Positions 17,461 through 26,901 are shown, counted from the first letter of the stretch. The stretch: DNA of 64,000 nucleotides from JAGNZR01 sp051652785 (GCA_051652785.1 JBOFUX010000026.1:1-64000), one strand, 5' to 3'. A program made the numbers and translations. The notes: a model not told the origin generated them from the sequence alone.

Positions 17461-19173
17461 AACATTGCAAAATTCATCTATAATTTTTATATCTTTTATC
17501 TTTATTTGAATGCTATCCTCACCTTTGTGGTGATTTTTTTCAGGGTAGTAAGCAATATCAAATTTTTGAATTAAATATCCATTATCGTTTATATATTTCG
17601 ACATATCAAAACCAACTACAGAATATTTTTTTTTATGTTTAATAATATAACCAGAAAAATGTTTATTGTTAATACCGAATTTTTTAATATCTTCAAATAT
17701 AAGATTTTTATCAGTAAATATTGGATGATTATTAGTACCTCCAAAAGGGGATAATAACTCTATATCTCTAAGAGTTTTTTCTGTTATTTTTTCTAAAGGA
17801 AATTCCATATCAATTTTCAATAATTTTTCCTCTTTAATTATATCAGTTTTTTCTATAGATGAAAGAAAAAATTTTTTTATTTCTTTTAAATTAGATTCTT
17901 TAGCAATAAATCCTGCAGCTAAATCATGACCACCAAAGCGAATTAAAAGAGGGGACATATCTTTAAATATATTAAAAACATTAATTCCTTGTATACTTCT
18001 AGAAGAAGCTTTTCCTAACCCCTCATGAAGAGAAACTAAAACAACAGGTAAGTTATACTTAATGCATAATCGAGATGATACAATCCCTATAACTCCAGAG
18101 TGCCAGTTGTGAGATGAAAGAAAAAGACATTTGATAGAAGAAGTTTTTTTTAAAATATCTTCTATCATAGAGGAAGCCTCTTCATAAATATTGTGCTCTA
18201 GCTCTCTTCTTTTTTTGTTAGATTTTTTCATTTCTTCTATTATTTCATAAATTTTACTCTCATCAGTTTCTGTAAAAAAATTAGCTCCAATTCTCGAAAT
18301 TCCAATTCTGCCTAAAGAATTAATGAGTGGAGATATAAAATAACTTATATCTGTCGTATTTATATTTTTATTTTGAAATTTTAGATACCTGATTAAAGAT
18401 ATTAAACCTTTATTTTTAGTATTTTTTAATCTTTTTAATCCCTCTTTAATAATAATTCTATTTTCATCAACAATAGGAACTACATCAGCAACGGTACCAA
18501 TCATAACTATGTCTAAATATTTATAGAGGTGATTAAGTTCAATCCCTAAGTTCATATAAACTGCCTGAGCAACTTTAAAAGCGACACCAGCACCAGCTAA
18601 AAATTTAAATTTATAATTTCCACTAAGTTTGGGATTAATATAAAGAACTTCATCATCTTCAGTTGCTTTTGCACTTTTATGATGATCTGTAATAATAACA
18701 TCTATTCCTATATTTTTTCCATATCTAATATCTTCTAAAGAACTAATACTTGTATCAACTGTAATAACAAGTTCTGCTCCCTCAGATTTCATATAATCTA
18801 AATTTTTTCTATCAAGTCCGTAATCTTCTTCCATTCTATTTGGAATATAGTAGTCTGTATCAATTCCAATTTCTTGAAAAACTTTAGTAAGAAATACAGC
18901 GGAAGTTATTCCATCTACATCATAATCACCATAGATAAAAATTTTACTTTTTTTATTTTTTATATGAATAATTTTTTTCACAACTTCTTCCATGTTTTCA
19001 AAATCAAAAGGATTTCTAAAACTAGATAATTCTGGAAAAAGAAACTGTTTTATGTCTTCACTAGTTTTAATTCCTCTATTGAGAAGTAAAGTCATAAGAA
19101 AAGGAGAGATGTTAGTTTTTTTACATAAAAAATTAATATCTAAATCTAATTTTGGACTATACTCCCATTTCAT
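17449..19173 (-). CDS. recJ: Single-strand-specific DNA exonuclease RecJ
   Basis: A 574-residue DHH-superfamily exonuclease (5' to 3', single-strand DNA) used in recombination and repair. Motifs: YGDYDVDGITSA near residues 79-90, the DHH triplet with the neighbouring VIITDHHK near 155-162, NSLGR near 285, and the DHHA1 region with RFGGHDLAAGF near 410. The length matches the core RecJ family. It lies 7 bases after rbfA on the same transcript, in the place where truB occurs in Bacillus. Confidence 0.93.
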   Translation of the reverse strand: MKWEYSPKLDLDINFLCKKTNISPFLMTLLLNRGIKTSEDIKQFLFPELSSFRNPFDFENMEEVVKKIIHIKNKKSKIFIYGDYDVDGITSAVFLTKVFQEIGIDTDYYIPNRMEEDYGLDRKNLDYMKSEGAELVITVDTSISSLEDIRYGKNIGIDVIITDHHKSAKATEDDEVLYINPKLSGNYKFKFLAGAGVAFKVAQAVYMNLGIELNHLYKYLDIVMIGTVADVVPIVDENRIIIKEGLKRLKNTKNKGLISLIRYLKFQNKNINTTDISYFISPLINSLGRIGISRIGANFFTETDESKIYEIIEEMKKSNKKRRELEHNIYEEASSMIEDILKKTSSIKCLFLSSHNWHSGVIGIVSSRLCIKYNLPVVLVSLHEGLGKASSRSIQGINVFNIFKDMSPLLIRFGGHDLAAGFIAKESNLKEIKKFFLSSIEKTDIIKEEKLLKIDMEFPLEKITEKTLRDIELLSPFGGTNNHPIFTDKNLIFEDIKKFGINNKHFSGYIIKHKKKYSVVGFDMSKYINDNGYLIQKFDIAYYPEKNHHKGEDSIQIKIKDIKIIDEFCNVFLT

Positions 19174-19180
19174 AAAACCA

Positions 19181-19540
19181 CTAACCTTTTATTTTATTCA
19201 AAAGGTTAGTTAATTTCATTGCATGTTCAATACTATCATCTATTTTAATTCTAATTTCAGGAGTGAACCTAAGAGCTAATTCCACTGAAATTTTCTTTCT
19301 CATAAATCCTTTAATTTCATTAAGAGCTTCTTCAATAGATTTAATATTTACAGTTTCTTCATTATGAAGAGGGGAAACTGTAAAAAAAACATCTGCAAAT
19401 TTAAGGTCTTCAGTCACTCTTATATTGTTTATAGATATAAGAGCTTTTTTTAATTTAGGATTTTTTATTTCTGTCATAAGAAGAGAAGAAAGGACTCTTG
19501 TCATTTCTTTTTCAATTCCAGCAAGTCTTTGTTTATTCAT
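19181..19540 (-). CDS. rbfA: 30S ribosome-binding factor A
   Basis: A 119-residue KH-like protein that binds the maturing 30S subunit. It has the typical start (LAGIEKEMTRVLSSLLMTEIKNPKL) and the centre SINNIRVTEDLKFADVFFTV. It sits between infB and recJ, 18 bases after the infB stop, as in the conserved nusA-infB-rbfA order. Confidence 0.95.
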   Translation of the reverse strand: MNKQRLAGIEKEMTRVLSSLLMTEIKNPKLKKALISINNIRVTEDLKFADVFFTVSPLHNEETVNIKSIEEALNEIKGFMRKKISVELALRFTPEIRIKIDDSIEHAMKLTNLLNKIKG

Positions 19541-19558
19541 TTTAATATCACCCTTATC

Positions 19559-21691
19559 CTATTTAAGTTTTCTTTTAATTTCTTGGATATGGAAAGCTTC
19601 AACTAAGTCTCCGTCTTTAATATCATTAAATCCTTCAACATTAAGTCCACACTCTTGACCAGCAACCACTTCTTTAACATCATCTTTATATCTTTTTAAT
19701 GTAGAAAGTTTACCTTCGTACATAACAACCCCATCTCTAAGTATTCTTATATTTGAATCGTTTTTAACTTTTCCATCAATTACGATACACCCTGCAACAT
19801 TTCCTGCATTTGTAACTTTAAAGACTTTCTTTATTTCAATTCTACCTAAATAAATTTCTTTGAATTCAGGATCAAGCATACCTGTTAAAGCTTTTTCAAT
19901 ATCTTCTACAATGTGATAGATAATGTTAGATGTTCTAATTTCAACACCGCAAGTATCAGCTTCTTTCATTGCTTTAGTAGTAGGTCTGACATGGAATCCA
20001 AGTATAATAGCCTTAGCTGCTTCAGCAAGCTTAACATCACTTTCAGTAATAGCTCCAGATGCACATTGGATAACATTAACGGCAACTTCATCAGTATTTA
20101 ATTTCATTAAAGTATCTCTAAGAGCATCTGCAGAACCTCTAGAATCTGCTCTTAATATTAGATTAAGTTCTTTAATTTTTTGATTTTCAAATTGTAAAGA
20201 TAAAGATTCAAGGCTAAGAGTTTTTCTCGAAGTCTCAGCAAGTCTTCTCTCTTTTGCTACTTCTCCAACAATTCTTTTAGCATGCTGTTCATTTTGAATA
20301 ACATATAAAACATCTCCAGCCTGTGGAACACTAGTAAATCCAATTATTTCAGCGGGTTGCGAAACTTCAACACAATTAATTTTATTACCAACATCATTAA
20401 TAAGAGCCCTAACTTTACCATAAGCTTCTCCTGCAACAATAACATCTCCAACTTTAAGTTTCCCTTCTTGCACTAATAAATCAGCAATAGGACCAACTTT
20501 AGGATCAAGTCTAGATTCTAAAATAACACCTTTAGCTCTTTTGTTATAGTTAGCTTTAAGTTCTAAAATTTCAGCGGTAAGAAGAATAGTTTCAAGAAGA
20601 TCGTCAAGGTTTAATCTACTTTTAGCAGAAACTTCAACAAATTCAACATCTCCTCCCCATTCAACAGAAACAAGACCATGATTCATTAATTCTTGTTTAA
20701 CTTTTAATGGATTAGATCCTTCTTTATCGATTTTATTAATAGCAACTATAATAGGTACATTAGCAGATTTAATATGTGCTAATGCTTCTATTGTTTGTGG
20801 CATGACACCATCATCAGAAGCAACAACTAAGATAGCAATGTCTGTAACTTGTGCTCCTCTTGCTCTCATATCAGTAAAAGCTTCATGTCCTGGAGTATCA
20901 ACAAAAGTTATTTTTTTACCATTTTTTAAAATTTGGTATGCACCAATTTTTTGTGTAATCCCTCCATGCTCCCCCTCTACAACATGAGTAGATCTTATAG
21001 CATCTAAAAGAGAAGTTTTACCATGGTCAACGTGTCCCATGATAGTGATAACAGCGGCTCTTTCCTCTAATTCTTGAGGTTTATCTTCAATTTCAAGAGA
21101 AAATTTGTCTCCAAAATCAATAATAATTTCTTCTTCTTTTTCAACTAAAGCATCATATTCCATTGCTATTTCTTCAGCTAATTCAAATGAAATTTGACTA
21201 TTGATAGTAAGCATTTGCCCTTTTAAAAAAAGATTTTTAATAAGTTCAGCACTATTTATTTTTAAAAGACTAGCAAAATTTCCAAGAGTAATTTCTTCTC
21301 TCATCTTAACAATTTTTGTACCATCTTCTATAATAACAGAGTCAACAGGAGTTTCTAATTTTTTCACTGTGAAATCAGTTCTTCTACCTTTTTTCTTTTT
21401 TGAGTTATTTTTATCTGGAACATTAGTTAAAATATCTGTTTCTATTTTATTTTTTGTCGTTTTTTTATTTTTTCCAGAAATTTTTTCTTGAACAATTTCA
21501 AGATTTTTTTCTTTATCTATATCTAAAAGATTTTCTTTTTTAGAAAAAAAATCTTCTATCGTTAATATATCTTTCGGTTCAACACCAGAAAGGTGAGAAG
21601 AAACAACTACACCTATTTCGTGAAGTATTGCTAAAAATTCTTTGTTTTCTCTACTATATTTTTTTGCTAATTCATGTACTCTTATTTTCAT
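19559..21691 (-). CDS. infB: Translation initiation factor IF-2
   Basis: A 710-residue GTPase that places initiator tRNA on the 30S subunit. The N-terminal 190 residues hold an IF2_N-like region (VHELAKKYSRENKEFLAILHE) and a lysine-rich linker. The G domain follows: G1 GHVDHGKT near residue 218, G2 GITQKIGA, G3 DTPGHEAF and G4 NKID. Domain II, domain III and the tRNA-binding C2 domain complete the protein. It follows rnpM and precedes rbfA. Confidence 0.97.
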   Translation of the reverse strand: MKIRVHELAKKYSRENKEFLAILHEIGVVVSSHLSGVEPKDILTIEDFFSKKENLLDIDKEKNLEIVQEKISGKNKKTTKNKIETDILTNVPDKNNSKKKKGRRTDFTVKKLETPVDSVIIEDGTKIVKMREEITLGNFASLLKINSAELIKNLFLKGQMLTINSQISFELAEEIAMEYDALVEKEEEIIIDFGDKFSLEIEDKPQELEERAAVITIMGHVDHGKTSLLDAIRSTHVVEGEHGGITQKIGAYQILKNGKKITFVDTPGHEAFTDMRARGAQVTDIAILVVASDDGVMPQTIEALAHIKSANVPIIVAINKIDKEGSNPLKVKQELMNHGLVSVEWGGDVEFVEVSAKSRLNLDDLLETILLTAEILELKANYNKRAKGVILESRLDPKVGPIADLLVQEGKLKVGDVIVAGEAYGKVRALINDVGNKINCVEVSQPAEIIGFTSVPQAGDVLYVIQNEQHAKRIVGEVAKERRLAETSRKTLSLESLSLQFENQKIKELNLILRADSRGSADALRDTLMKLNTDEVAVNVIQCASGAITESDVKLAEAAKAIILGFHVRPTTKAMKEADTCGVEIRTSNIIYHIVEDIEKALTGMLDPEFKEIYLGRIEIKKVFKVTNAGNVAGCIVIDGKVKNDSNIRILRDGVVMYEGKLSTLKRYKDDVKEVVAGQECGLNVEGFNDIKDGDLVEAFHIQEIKRKLK

Positions 21692-21710
21692 TAATCATAC
21701 CTCCATAAAC

Positions 21711-22238
21711 TTAGTTTATGAGTCCACGGGCTATTTTTTTATTTTTAACGGCGATAACAGTTATCTCATCTTTAGAAAAAACCTCTCCAAGCTGTTCCTT
21801 AGTTCCAGAATAAACATATGGAATACCTAATTCTTCAGCTTTCATAACTATTTTCTTATTATTTTTTTCGCCGATATCTTCTGCCATCACTATAAAATGA
21901 ATATGTTGAATATCTTCTAATACCATATTTATACCAAAAGATAATGCCTGTGAGTTTCTCATAGCTTTTAATATATTTAAATAATCTTTTTTTTCGCATT
22001 GTTTTAAAAGATTAGCCATTTTCAAAAGCTCTTCCATAGTTATTTTTATTTTTTTATGTTTTGATAATTTATGTAAACATTCTTGAGTTTTACAAAGATA
22101 AGTACCTCTAGATTGTTCTTTTTGATCGTTATCAAAAATATAATTTTCATTTTTTTCAACTATACGGAAAAACTCTTTTTTTTCTTTTTTTTCTCTACAA
22201 ATACAACAAGTTCTTTCAGGATAGGATAAGTTATTCAC
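21711..22238 (-). CDS. RnpM (YlxR/DUF448) fused to an L7Ae-like domain
   Basis: A 175-residue two-domain RNA-binding protein. Residues about 1-75 match YlxR/RnpM (PERTCCICREKKEKKEFFRIV, then RGTYLCKTQECLHKLSK). This domain is reported to bind and modulate RNase P RNA in Bacillus. Residues about 85-175 match the L7Ae/YlxQ fold (VLEDIQHIHFIVMAEDIG, ELGIPYVYSGTKEQLGEVF), a kink-turn RNA binder. In Bacillus these are separate adjacent genes between nusA and infB, and here they are one chain. The start overlaps the nusA stop by eight bases. The fusion looks genuine because the frame is continuous and both halves keep their motifs. Confidence 0.9.
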   Translation of the reverse strand: MNNLSYPERTCCICREKKEKKEFFRIVEKNENYIFDNDQKEQSRGTYLCKTQECLHKLSKHKKIKITMEELLKMANLLKQCEKKDYLNILKAMRNSQALSFGINMVLEDIQHIHFIVMAEDIGEKNNKKIVMKAEELGIPYVYSGTKEQLGEVFSKDEITVIAVKNKKIARGLIN

Positions 22239-23307
22239 TTGTATCTTCTCCTACTTCTTCAACTTTAATATCTACTCTCATACCTGTAAGTTTAGCAGCG
22301 AGTCTGGCATTTTGACCATTTTTACCAATTGCTAAAGACAGTTGAGTGGGATCTACTATTACTCTGGCAGTCATACCATTATCTAAAATTTCAACAGATG
22401 AAACTTTAGCAGGACTTAAAACAGCAGAGACAAATTCTTCTATGGAATCTTTCCAAACTACGATATCTATTTTTTCACCATTTAACTCATTTACAATATT
22501 TCTAATTCTCAGTCCTTTTTGTCCTATACAAGCTCCCACAGTATCAATATTTTCATCATGAGAAAAAACAGCGACTTTAGCTCTAGAACCAGCTTCTCTA
22601 GCAACAGCTTTAATTTCAATAATTCCACTTTCAATTTCAGGAATTTCAATTTCAAATAATTTTTTTAAAAGTCCTTCATGTTTTCTAGAAATAAGAATTC
22701 TAGGAAACTTATTAGTTTTTTCAACTTCAGAAAGATAAACTTTTATTCTTTCACCAACTCGATATAAATCAACTGGAGACTGTTCCGAAGTCGGAAGAGA
22801 AGCTTCAAGCCCATCAAAATCTATATGTATATTTCTTTTTTCATCTATTCTTCTTATAGTTCCGTTTATTATATCATGTTCTTTAACTTTAAATTTATTA
22901 AAAACATTTTCTCTTTCAGCTTCACGAACTTTTTGAATTACTATTTGTTTTCCATTTTGGATAGCATTTCTTTTAAATTCTTCACAGTTAACTTCAATTT
23001 TAACTGTATCACCCGCCTTAACTCTCTTTTTTATTTCATAAGCATCAGTTAACGAAATTTCAAGGGCAGCGTCGTTAACAACTTCGTTATTAACAACTAG
23101 TTTTATTTCATAAATTTTAACATCACCTGTTTCTCTATTAATTTCTACCTCAACATTTTCTTCGTCTCCAAAGTTTTTTTTGTAGGCAGCAAGCAGAGCT
23201 TGCTCAACAGCAACAAGTAAATTTTCTTTACTAATCCCTTTTTCTCTTTCTAATTCTCCCAATGCTTCTAAAAATATCTTAGCATCTTTACTTTTCAAAA
23301 AACTCAA
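22231..23307 (-). CDS. nusA: Transcription termination/antitermination factor NusA
   Basis: A 358-residue NusA of the short form, without the C-terminal acidic repeats of the Escherichia coli protein. An N-terminal RNA-polymerase-binding domain (about 1-125) is followed by an S1 domain (about 130-200, DIINGTIRRIDEKRNIHIDFDG) and two KH domains (GACIGQKGLRIRNIVNEL near 245 and SLAIGKNGQNARLAAKL near 310). It regulates pausing and termination. It is second in the rimP-led operon, 72 bases after rimP. Confidence 0.96.
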   Translation of the reverse strand: MSFLKSKDAKIFLEALGELEREKGISKENLLVAVEQALLAAYKKNFGDEENVEVEINRETGDVKIYEIKLVVNNEVVNDAALEISLTDAYEIKKRVKAGDTVKIEVNCEEFKRNAIQNGKQIVIQKVREAERENVFNKFKVKEHDIINGTIRRIDEKRNIHIDFDGLEASLPTSEQSPVDLYRVGERIKVYLSEVEKTNKFPRILISRKHEGLLKKLFEIEIPEIESGIIEIKAVAREAGSRAKVAVFSHDENIDTVGACIGQKGLRIRNIVNELNGEKIDIVVWKDSIEEFVSAVLSPAKVSSVEILDNGMTARVIVDPTQLSLAIGKNGQNARLAAKLTGMRVDIKVEEVGEDTSE

Positions 23308-23379
23308 CCTCCTATATTAATTAATTTTATATATTAATTTTTATTATATAATTTAAATTGTACAGATTAAAAATTAATT

Positions 23380-23862
23380 TTAATCTAGTTCGTTAATTTT
23401 AGAAAAATCAAAAAGTAAGTTTGCTTTTTGAATCTCTTTAAATGGAATTTCTAAAATATCATCATCTTTTTTTAGTAGGACAGTATCTTCATTTGTAATG
23501 TTTAATAAAATTCCTGAATAATTTTTATGATTATTTAATTTATGTTTTAAAGATATTTTTATATTTTCTCCTTTAAATCTAATAAAATCTTCTATTTTTT
23601 TTAAAGGTCTTTCTATTCCTGGTGAAGAAACTTCTAAAAAGAATTTTTCAGAAATAAGTTTATCAATATCTTCATCAATACGATTACTAAGAGTGGCACA
23701 ATCTCCAAGGCTTATATCATCATCAAGTTTTTCAATGAAAACTCTAAGATACCAATATCCTCCATCTTGTAAATATTCAATATCAACAAGTTCTAATCCT
23801 AATTCTTTAATAACAGGAAGAATTAATTTTTCTACTTTGTCAATAATAAATTGCTTTTCCAT
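23380..23862 (-). CDS. rimP: Ribosome maturation factor RimP
   Basis: A 160-residue factor for 30S maturation. The family core VDIEYLQDGGYWYLRVFIEK and the SRIDEDIDKLI...FFLEVSSPGIERPL segment (residues about 60-90) are clear. It is first gene of the operon that continues to recJ. The ATG is preceded by GAGGTGA at a slightly long spacing. Confidence 0.95.
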   Translation of the reverse strand: MEKQFIIDKVEKLILPVIKELGLELVDIEYLQDGGYWYLRVFIEKLDDDISLGDCATLSNRIDEDIDKLISEKFFLEVSSPGIERPLKKIEDFIRFKGENIKISLKHKLNNHKNYSGILLNITNEDTVLLKKDDDILEIPFKEIQKANLLFDFSKINELD

Positions 23863-23908
23863 AATAAATAGTTCACCTCACTTAAATATTTCAATAATAG
23901 TTTATAAA

Positions 23909-23938
23909 AGAGAGAGTGGATATTTACCCACTCTCTCT
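23909..23938 (-). promoter_or_regulatory. Leader hairpin of the rimP-nusA-infB operon
   Basis: A perfect 11-bp inverted repeat, AGAGAGAGTGG on the 23909-23919 side with its complement at 23928-23938. On the minus strand it is followed by a short T run, and it begins only about 17 bases after the predicted start of transcription. It resembles a weak terminator, that is, an attenuator or RNA-stability element, in front of an operon that encodes the termination factor NusA. Confidence 0.65.
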
Positions 23939-23961
23939 AACGATACATATTTTTCTTTTAA

Positions 23962-23990
23962 ATTATAGCATATAAATAAAGAAAAATCAA
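23962..23990 (-). promoter_or_regulatory. Promoter of the rimP-nusA-infB operon
   Basis: Minus-strand TTGATT (23990-23985), a 17-base spacer and TATAAT (23967-23962) preceded by TGC (extended -10). It is one of the best promoter matches in the window. The remaining AT-rich bases up to murI (23991-24188) hold nothing clear beyond a possible TATAAT at 24076-24081 on the plus strand. Confidence 0.8.
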
Positions 23991-24188
23991 TTTAATTAAC
24001 AGATATCCAAAAACTAAAGAAAGGAAAAAATATATAAAAAATAAAAAATAAAAAACAGAAAATAAAAAAATGATGTATAATTATAAATAATGATTAAAGC
24101 AATAAAATATTAAAAGAATAAATGGAAAAATATAATGTTTAATGATGGAAATTAAAGTGACGGATAAATAAACTATAGAGGAGGTATT

Positions 24189-24977
24189 ATGTCTAGTAAT
24201 GGGAGTATAGGTATTTTTGATTCTGGCGTTGGGGGAACAACAGTGTTAAAAGAGATAATTAAATTGTTGCCTAAAGAAAATATAATATACTTTGGAGATA
24301 ATAAAAATTCTCCTTATGGAGAAAAAACTGCAGAAAAAATACAGGAACATTGTTTAAGAACTTTTAAATTTTTATTAGAAAAAAATTGTAAAGTTGTAGT
24401 TATTGCATGTAATACTGCCACTGCAGCAGCAATAGACATATTAACAAAAAAAAGTGGTATTCCTGTTATTGGTGTTATATCAGGTGGAGTTAAGGCAGCT
24501 CTTAAAGTTACTCAAAATGGGAAAATAGGAATATTAGCGACTCCCTTCACAGTAAGTAGCATGGCCTATGTAAAAGAATTTGAAAAAAAGAGAAAAATAG
24601 AGATTCAGCAATCACCTTGTAAAAAATTATGTCCTATGATAGAAACAGGGTGGGAGAAATTTAAGAATAGAAAGCAGGTACTATATGAATATTTAAATGT
24701 TTTTAATAAGGATATAGATACGTTAATTTTAGCTTGTACTCACTACCCTATAATAAGAGAAGATATAGAGGAGTTATATAAAGGGAATATTGTTGATACA
24801 GCGAAAGAAACTGCAATGGAATTATTAGAAATCTTAAATAAAAAGGAAATATTGAATAAGTCACAAGAATTGGGAACAATTGAGTTTTATATAAATGGGG
24901 AACTAGAAAACTTTAAAAGTGTAGCTGAAAAAATTTTAAAAATGAAAATATTGAATATAAAAAAAATTTTTCTATAG
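24189..24977 (+). CDS. murI: Glutamate racemase
   Basis: A 262-residue cofactor-independent racemase that makes D-glutamate for peptidoglycan. The two catalytic cysteines are at Cys74 (VIACNTAT) and Cys183 (LACTHYP). The N-terminal IGIFDSGVGGTTVL motif is complete. GGAGG precedes the ATG. It stands alone between the divergent rimP operon and a terminator. Confidence 0.96.
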   Translation: MSSNGSIGIFDSGVGGTTVLKEIIKLLPKENIIYFGDNKNSPYGEKTAEKIQEHCLRTFKFLLEKNCKVVVIACNTATAAAIDILTKKSGIPVIGVISGGVKAALKVTQNGKIGILATPFTVSSMAYVKEFEKKRKIEIQQSPCKKLCPMIETGWEKFKNRKQVLYEYLNVFNKDIDTLILACTHYPIIREDIEELYKGNIVDTAKETAMELLEILNKKEILNKSQELGTIEFYINGELENFKSVAEKILKMKILNIKKIFL

Positions 24978-25055
24978 TTCAAAAAAATACTAAATTAAAT
25001 AATAAATTCTCTAGAAAAATAATAAAAATAGCTAAAATAAAAAAATGAAATTATC

Positions 25056-25107
25056 CAATCATTTTATTACGTTGAAAATTAATGTAATGAAATGATTGTT
25101 TTTTTTT
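25056..25107 (+). terminator. murI terminator
   Basis: A 15-bp stem, CAATCATTTTATTAC (25056-25070) with GTAATGAAATGATTG (25084-25098), with one G-U pair, followed by nine T. Confidence 0.88.
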
Positions 25108-25204
25108 AATAAAACTTGTAATTTCAAAAAAAAAACTATACAATACAACAAAAGTATTGTTCTAAAAAAGCCCCTTTTGAACTAAAATAAAAAGTTTAAT
25201 TATA

Positions 25205-25256
25205 TAGTGATATTGTATATGATATTTCTATTTTAATCTCATGTACAATATCACTA
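25205..25256. promoter_or_regulatory. 18-bp inverted repeat upstream of the AbgT transporter
   Basis: Positions 25205-25222 and 25239-25256 are reverse complements with a single mismatch and a 16-base AT-rich loop. No T tract follows, so it is more likely an operator pair or a structured leader than a terminator. Confidence 0.55.
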
Positions 25257-25386
25257 CATTTAAAGATTATCCTTTCACTGTGTTTATTTTAAAGCTGTTA
25301 TTCAAAGATAAAAAATACAAAAGAGAAAACAAAAAAACTTTTTAAGTAATATAATGGGCTAAAAAAAAATTTATTAGGGAGGAAAC

Positions 25387-26901
25387 GTGAAGCAAGAGAA
25401 GAAAAGTTTTGTAGATAAGTTTTTGAATATAATTGAGAAAGGTGGAAATGCCTTACCTCATCCAGGTACATTATTTGGAATTTTAGCTGTGGTAGTTATA
25501 ATTATTTCGGGAATTGGGCACGCATTAGGGTGGTCAGTAGACTTTGTAGGGATAAATAGAAAAAGTATGAAAATGGAAGAAATGATAATTTCTACGAAAT
25601 CTTTAATGACAAAAGAAGGTATTAATTATATCTTTACATCTATGGTAGGAAATTTTACTGGTTTTGCACCGCTAGGGACAGTTTTAGTAGCGATAATGGG
25701 AATAGGCATTGCAGAGAAATCAGGATTAATAGGAGTACTTTTAAAGAAAGTAGCTTTGTCTACGCCGAAGAACTTAGTAACTATAATGGTTATTTTCCTA
25801 GGAATAATGTCAAATGTAGCTTCAGATGCTGGTTATGTAATTTTACCTCCTTTAGCAGCACTTATATTTTTATCTTTTGGAAGACATCCAATTGCAGGAC
25901 TAGCAGCTGCCTTTGCTGGAGTTTCAGGGGGATTTTCTGCTAATTTATTAATAGGAACAATAGACCCGTTATTAGGTGGTATATCTACAGAAGCAGCGAG
26001 AATACTTGCTCCAATATATGAAGTATTACCGACAGCGAACTGGTTTTTTATGATTGCTTCAACATTTTTAATAACAGGACTAGGGACCTTAGTTAACAAC
26101 AAAATAGTTGAGCCTAGATTAGGAAAATATACTGGAACTGAAACATTGAAGTTTCATGACGTTACAGATGAAGAAAATAAAGCCTTGAAAATATCAGGAA
26201 TATCAGCAATTGTTATGATTTTATTTTTCATTCCTTTATACATTGTTCTAGATAAGAACTTTTTAGGGGCGGGATTAGTTCCAATTATAGTTTTATTCTT
26301 TGCAATTCCAGGTTTAGCATTTGGAAAATCTATTGGAACAATAAAAAGTGATAGAGACGTAATGGATATGTTAACAAAGTCATTTTCAGGAATGGCAGGG
26401 TATATAGTATTGGTTTTCTTTGCTTCTCAGTTTATAGCGTATTTCAACTATACTAACTTAGGAACAATTTTAGCAGTAAAAGGAGCAAATTTCTTACAAT
26501 TAACGGGCATTACAGGTGTTCCTTTAATTGTTGGATTTATACTAATAGTAGGATTTTTAAACTTATTTATGGGTTCCGCTTCAGCGAAATGGGCTATTCT
26601 AGCTCCGGTATTTATTCCAATGTTAATGAGAGTTGGGTATACTCCTGAGTTTACACAGTTAGCGTATAGAATAGGAGATTCAGCAACTAATATAATATCC
26701 CCTCTAATGACATACTTTGCAATGATAATAGTATTCATGCAAAAATATGATAAAAAAGCTTCCATAGGAACATTGATTTCAACAATGCTTCCATATTCTA
26801 TGATTTTTTTAATAGGTTGGAGTATTTTTTTAGCGATTTGGATGAGTGCGGGACTTCCAATTGGTCCTGGAACAATGATAAATTATATTCCAAAAATTTA
26901 A
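25387..26901 (+). CDS. AbgT-family transporter
   Basis: A 504-residue inner-membrane protein with about a dozen membrane segments. The sequence matches the AbgT (p-aminobenzoyl-glutamate transporter) family: FAPLGTVLVAIMGIGIAEKSGL near residue 95, NVASDAGYVILPPLAALIF near 140, and GSASAKWAILAPVFIPML near 400. Family members import aminobenzoyl-glutamate or export antimetabolites, driven by cation gradients. Because glutamate fermentation genes follow, a role in supplying a glutamate compound is plausible but inferred. It starts at GTG with AGGGAGGAAA upstream. Confidence 0.88.
   Translation: MKQEKKSFVDKFLNIIEKGGNALPHPGTLFGILAVVVIIISGIGHALGWSVDFVGINRKSMKMEEMIISTKSLMTKEGINYIFTSMVGNFTGFAPLGTVLVAIMGIGIAEKSGLIGVLLKKVALSTPKNLVTIMVIFLGIMSNVASDAGYVILPPLAALIFLSFGRHPIAGLAAAFAGVSGGFSANLLIGTIDPLLGGISTEAARILAPIYEVLPTANWFFMIASTFLITGLGTLVNNKIVEPRLGKYTGTETLKFHDVTDEENKALKISGISAIVMILFFIPLYIVLDKNFLGAGLVPIIVLFFAIPGLAFGKSIGTIKSDRDVMDMLTKSFSGMAGYIVLVFFASQFIAYFNYTNLGTILAVKGANFLQLTGITGVPLIVGFILIVGFLNLFMGSASAKWAILAPVFIPMLMRVGYTPEFTQLAYRIGDSATNIISPLMTYFAMIIVFMQKYDKKASIGTLISTMLPYSMIFLIGWSIFLAIWMSAGLPIGPGTMINYIPKI

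Larger units (their letters stand above)
24978..25386. other. 409-base spacer with three inverted repeats
   Basis: No coding region is seen here. It contains the murI terminator (25056-25107), a 7-bp hairpin with seven-base loop (25140-25146 with 25154-25160), and an 18-bp inverted repeat (25205-25222 with 25239-25256, one mismatch, no T run). The last 130 bases are AT-rich, with a TATAAT at 25350-25355 but no good -35. It is the control region of the AbgT-family transporter. Confidence 0.7.

Noticed and set aside
24978..25386. Inverted repeats as ends of a small insertion element
   Set aside because: There is no transposase, no target-site duplication and only one copy. The repeats are too close together to bound an element.
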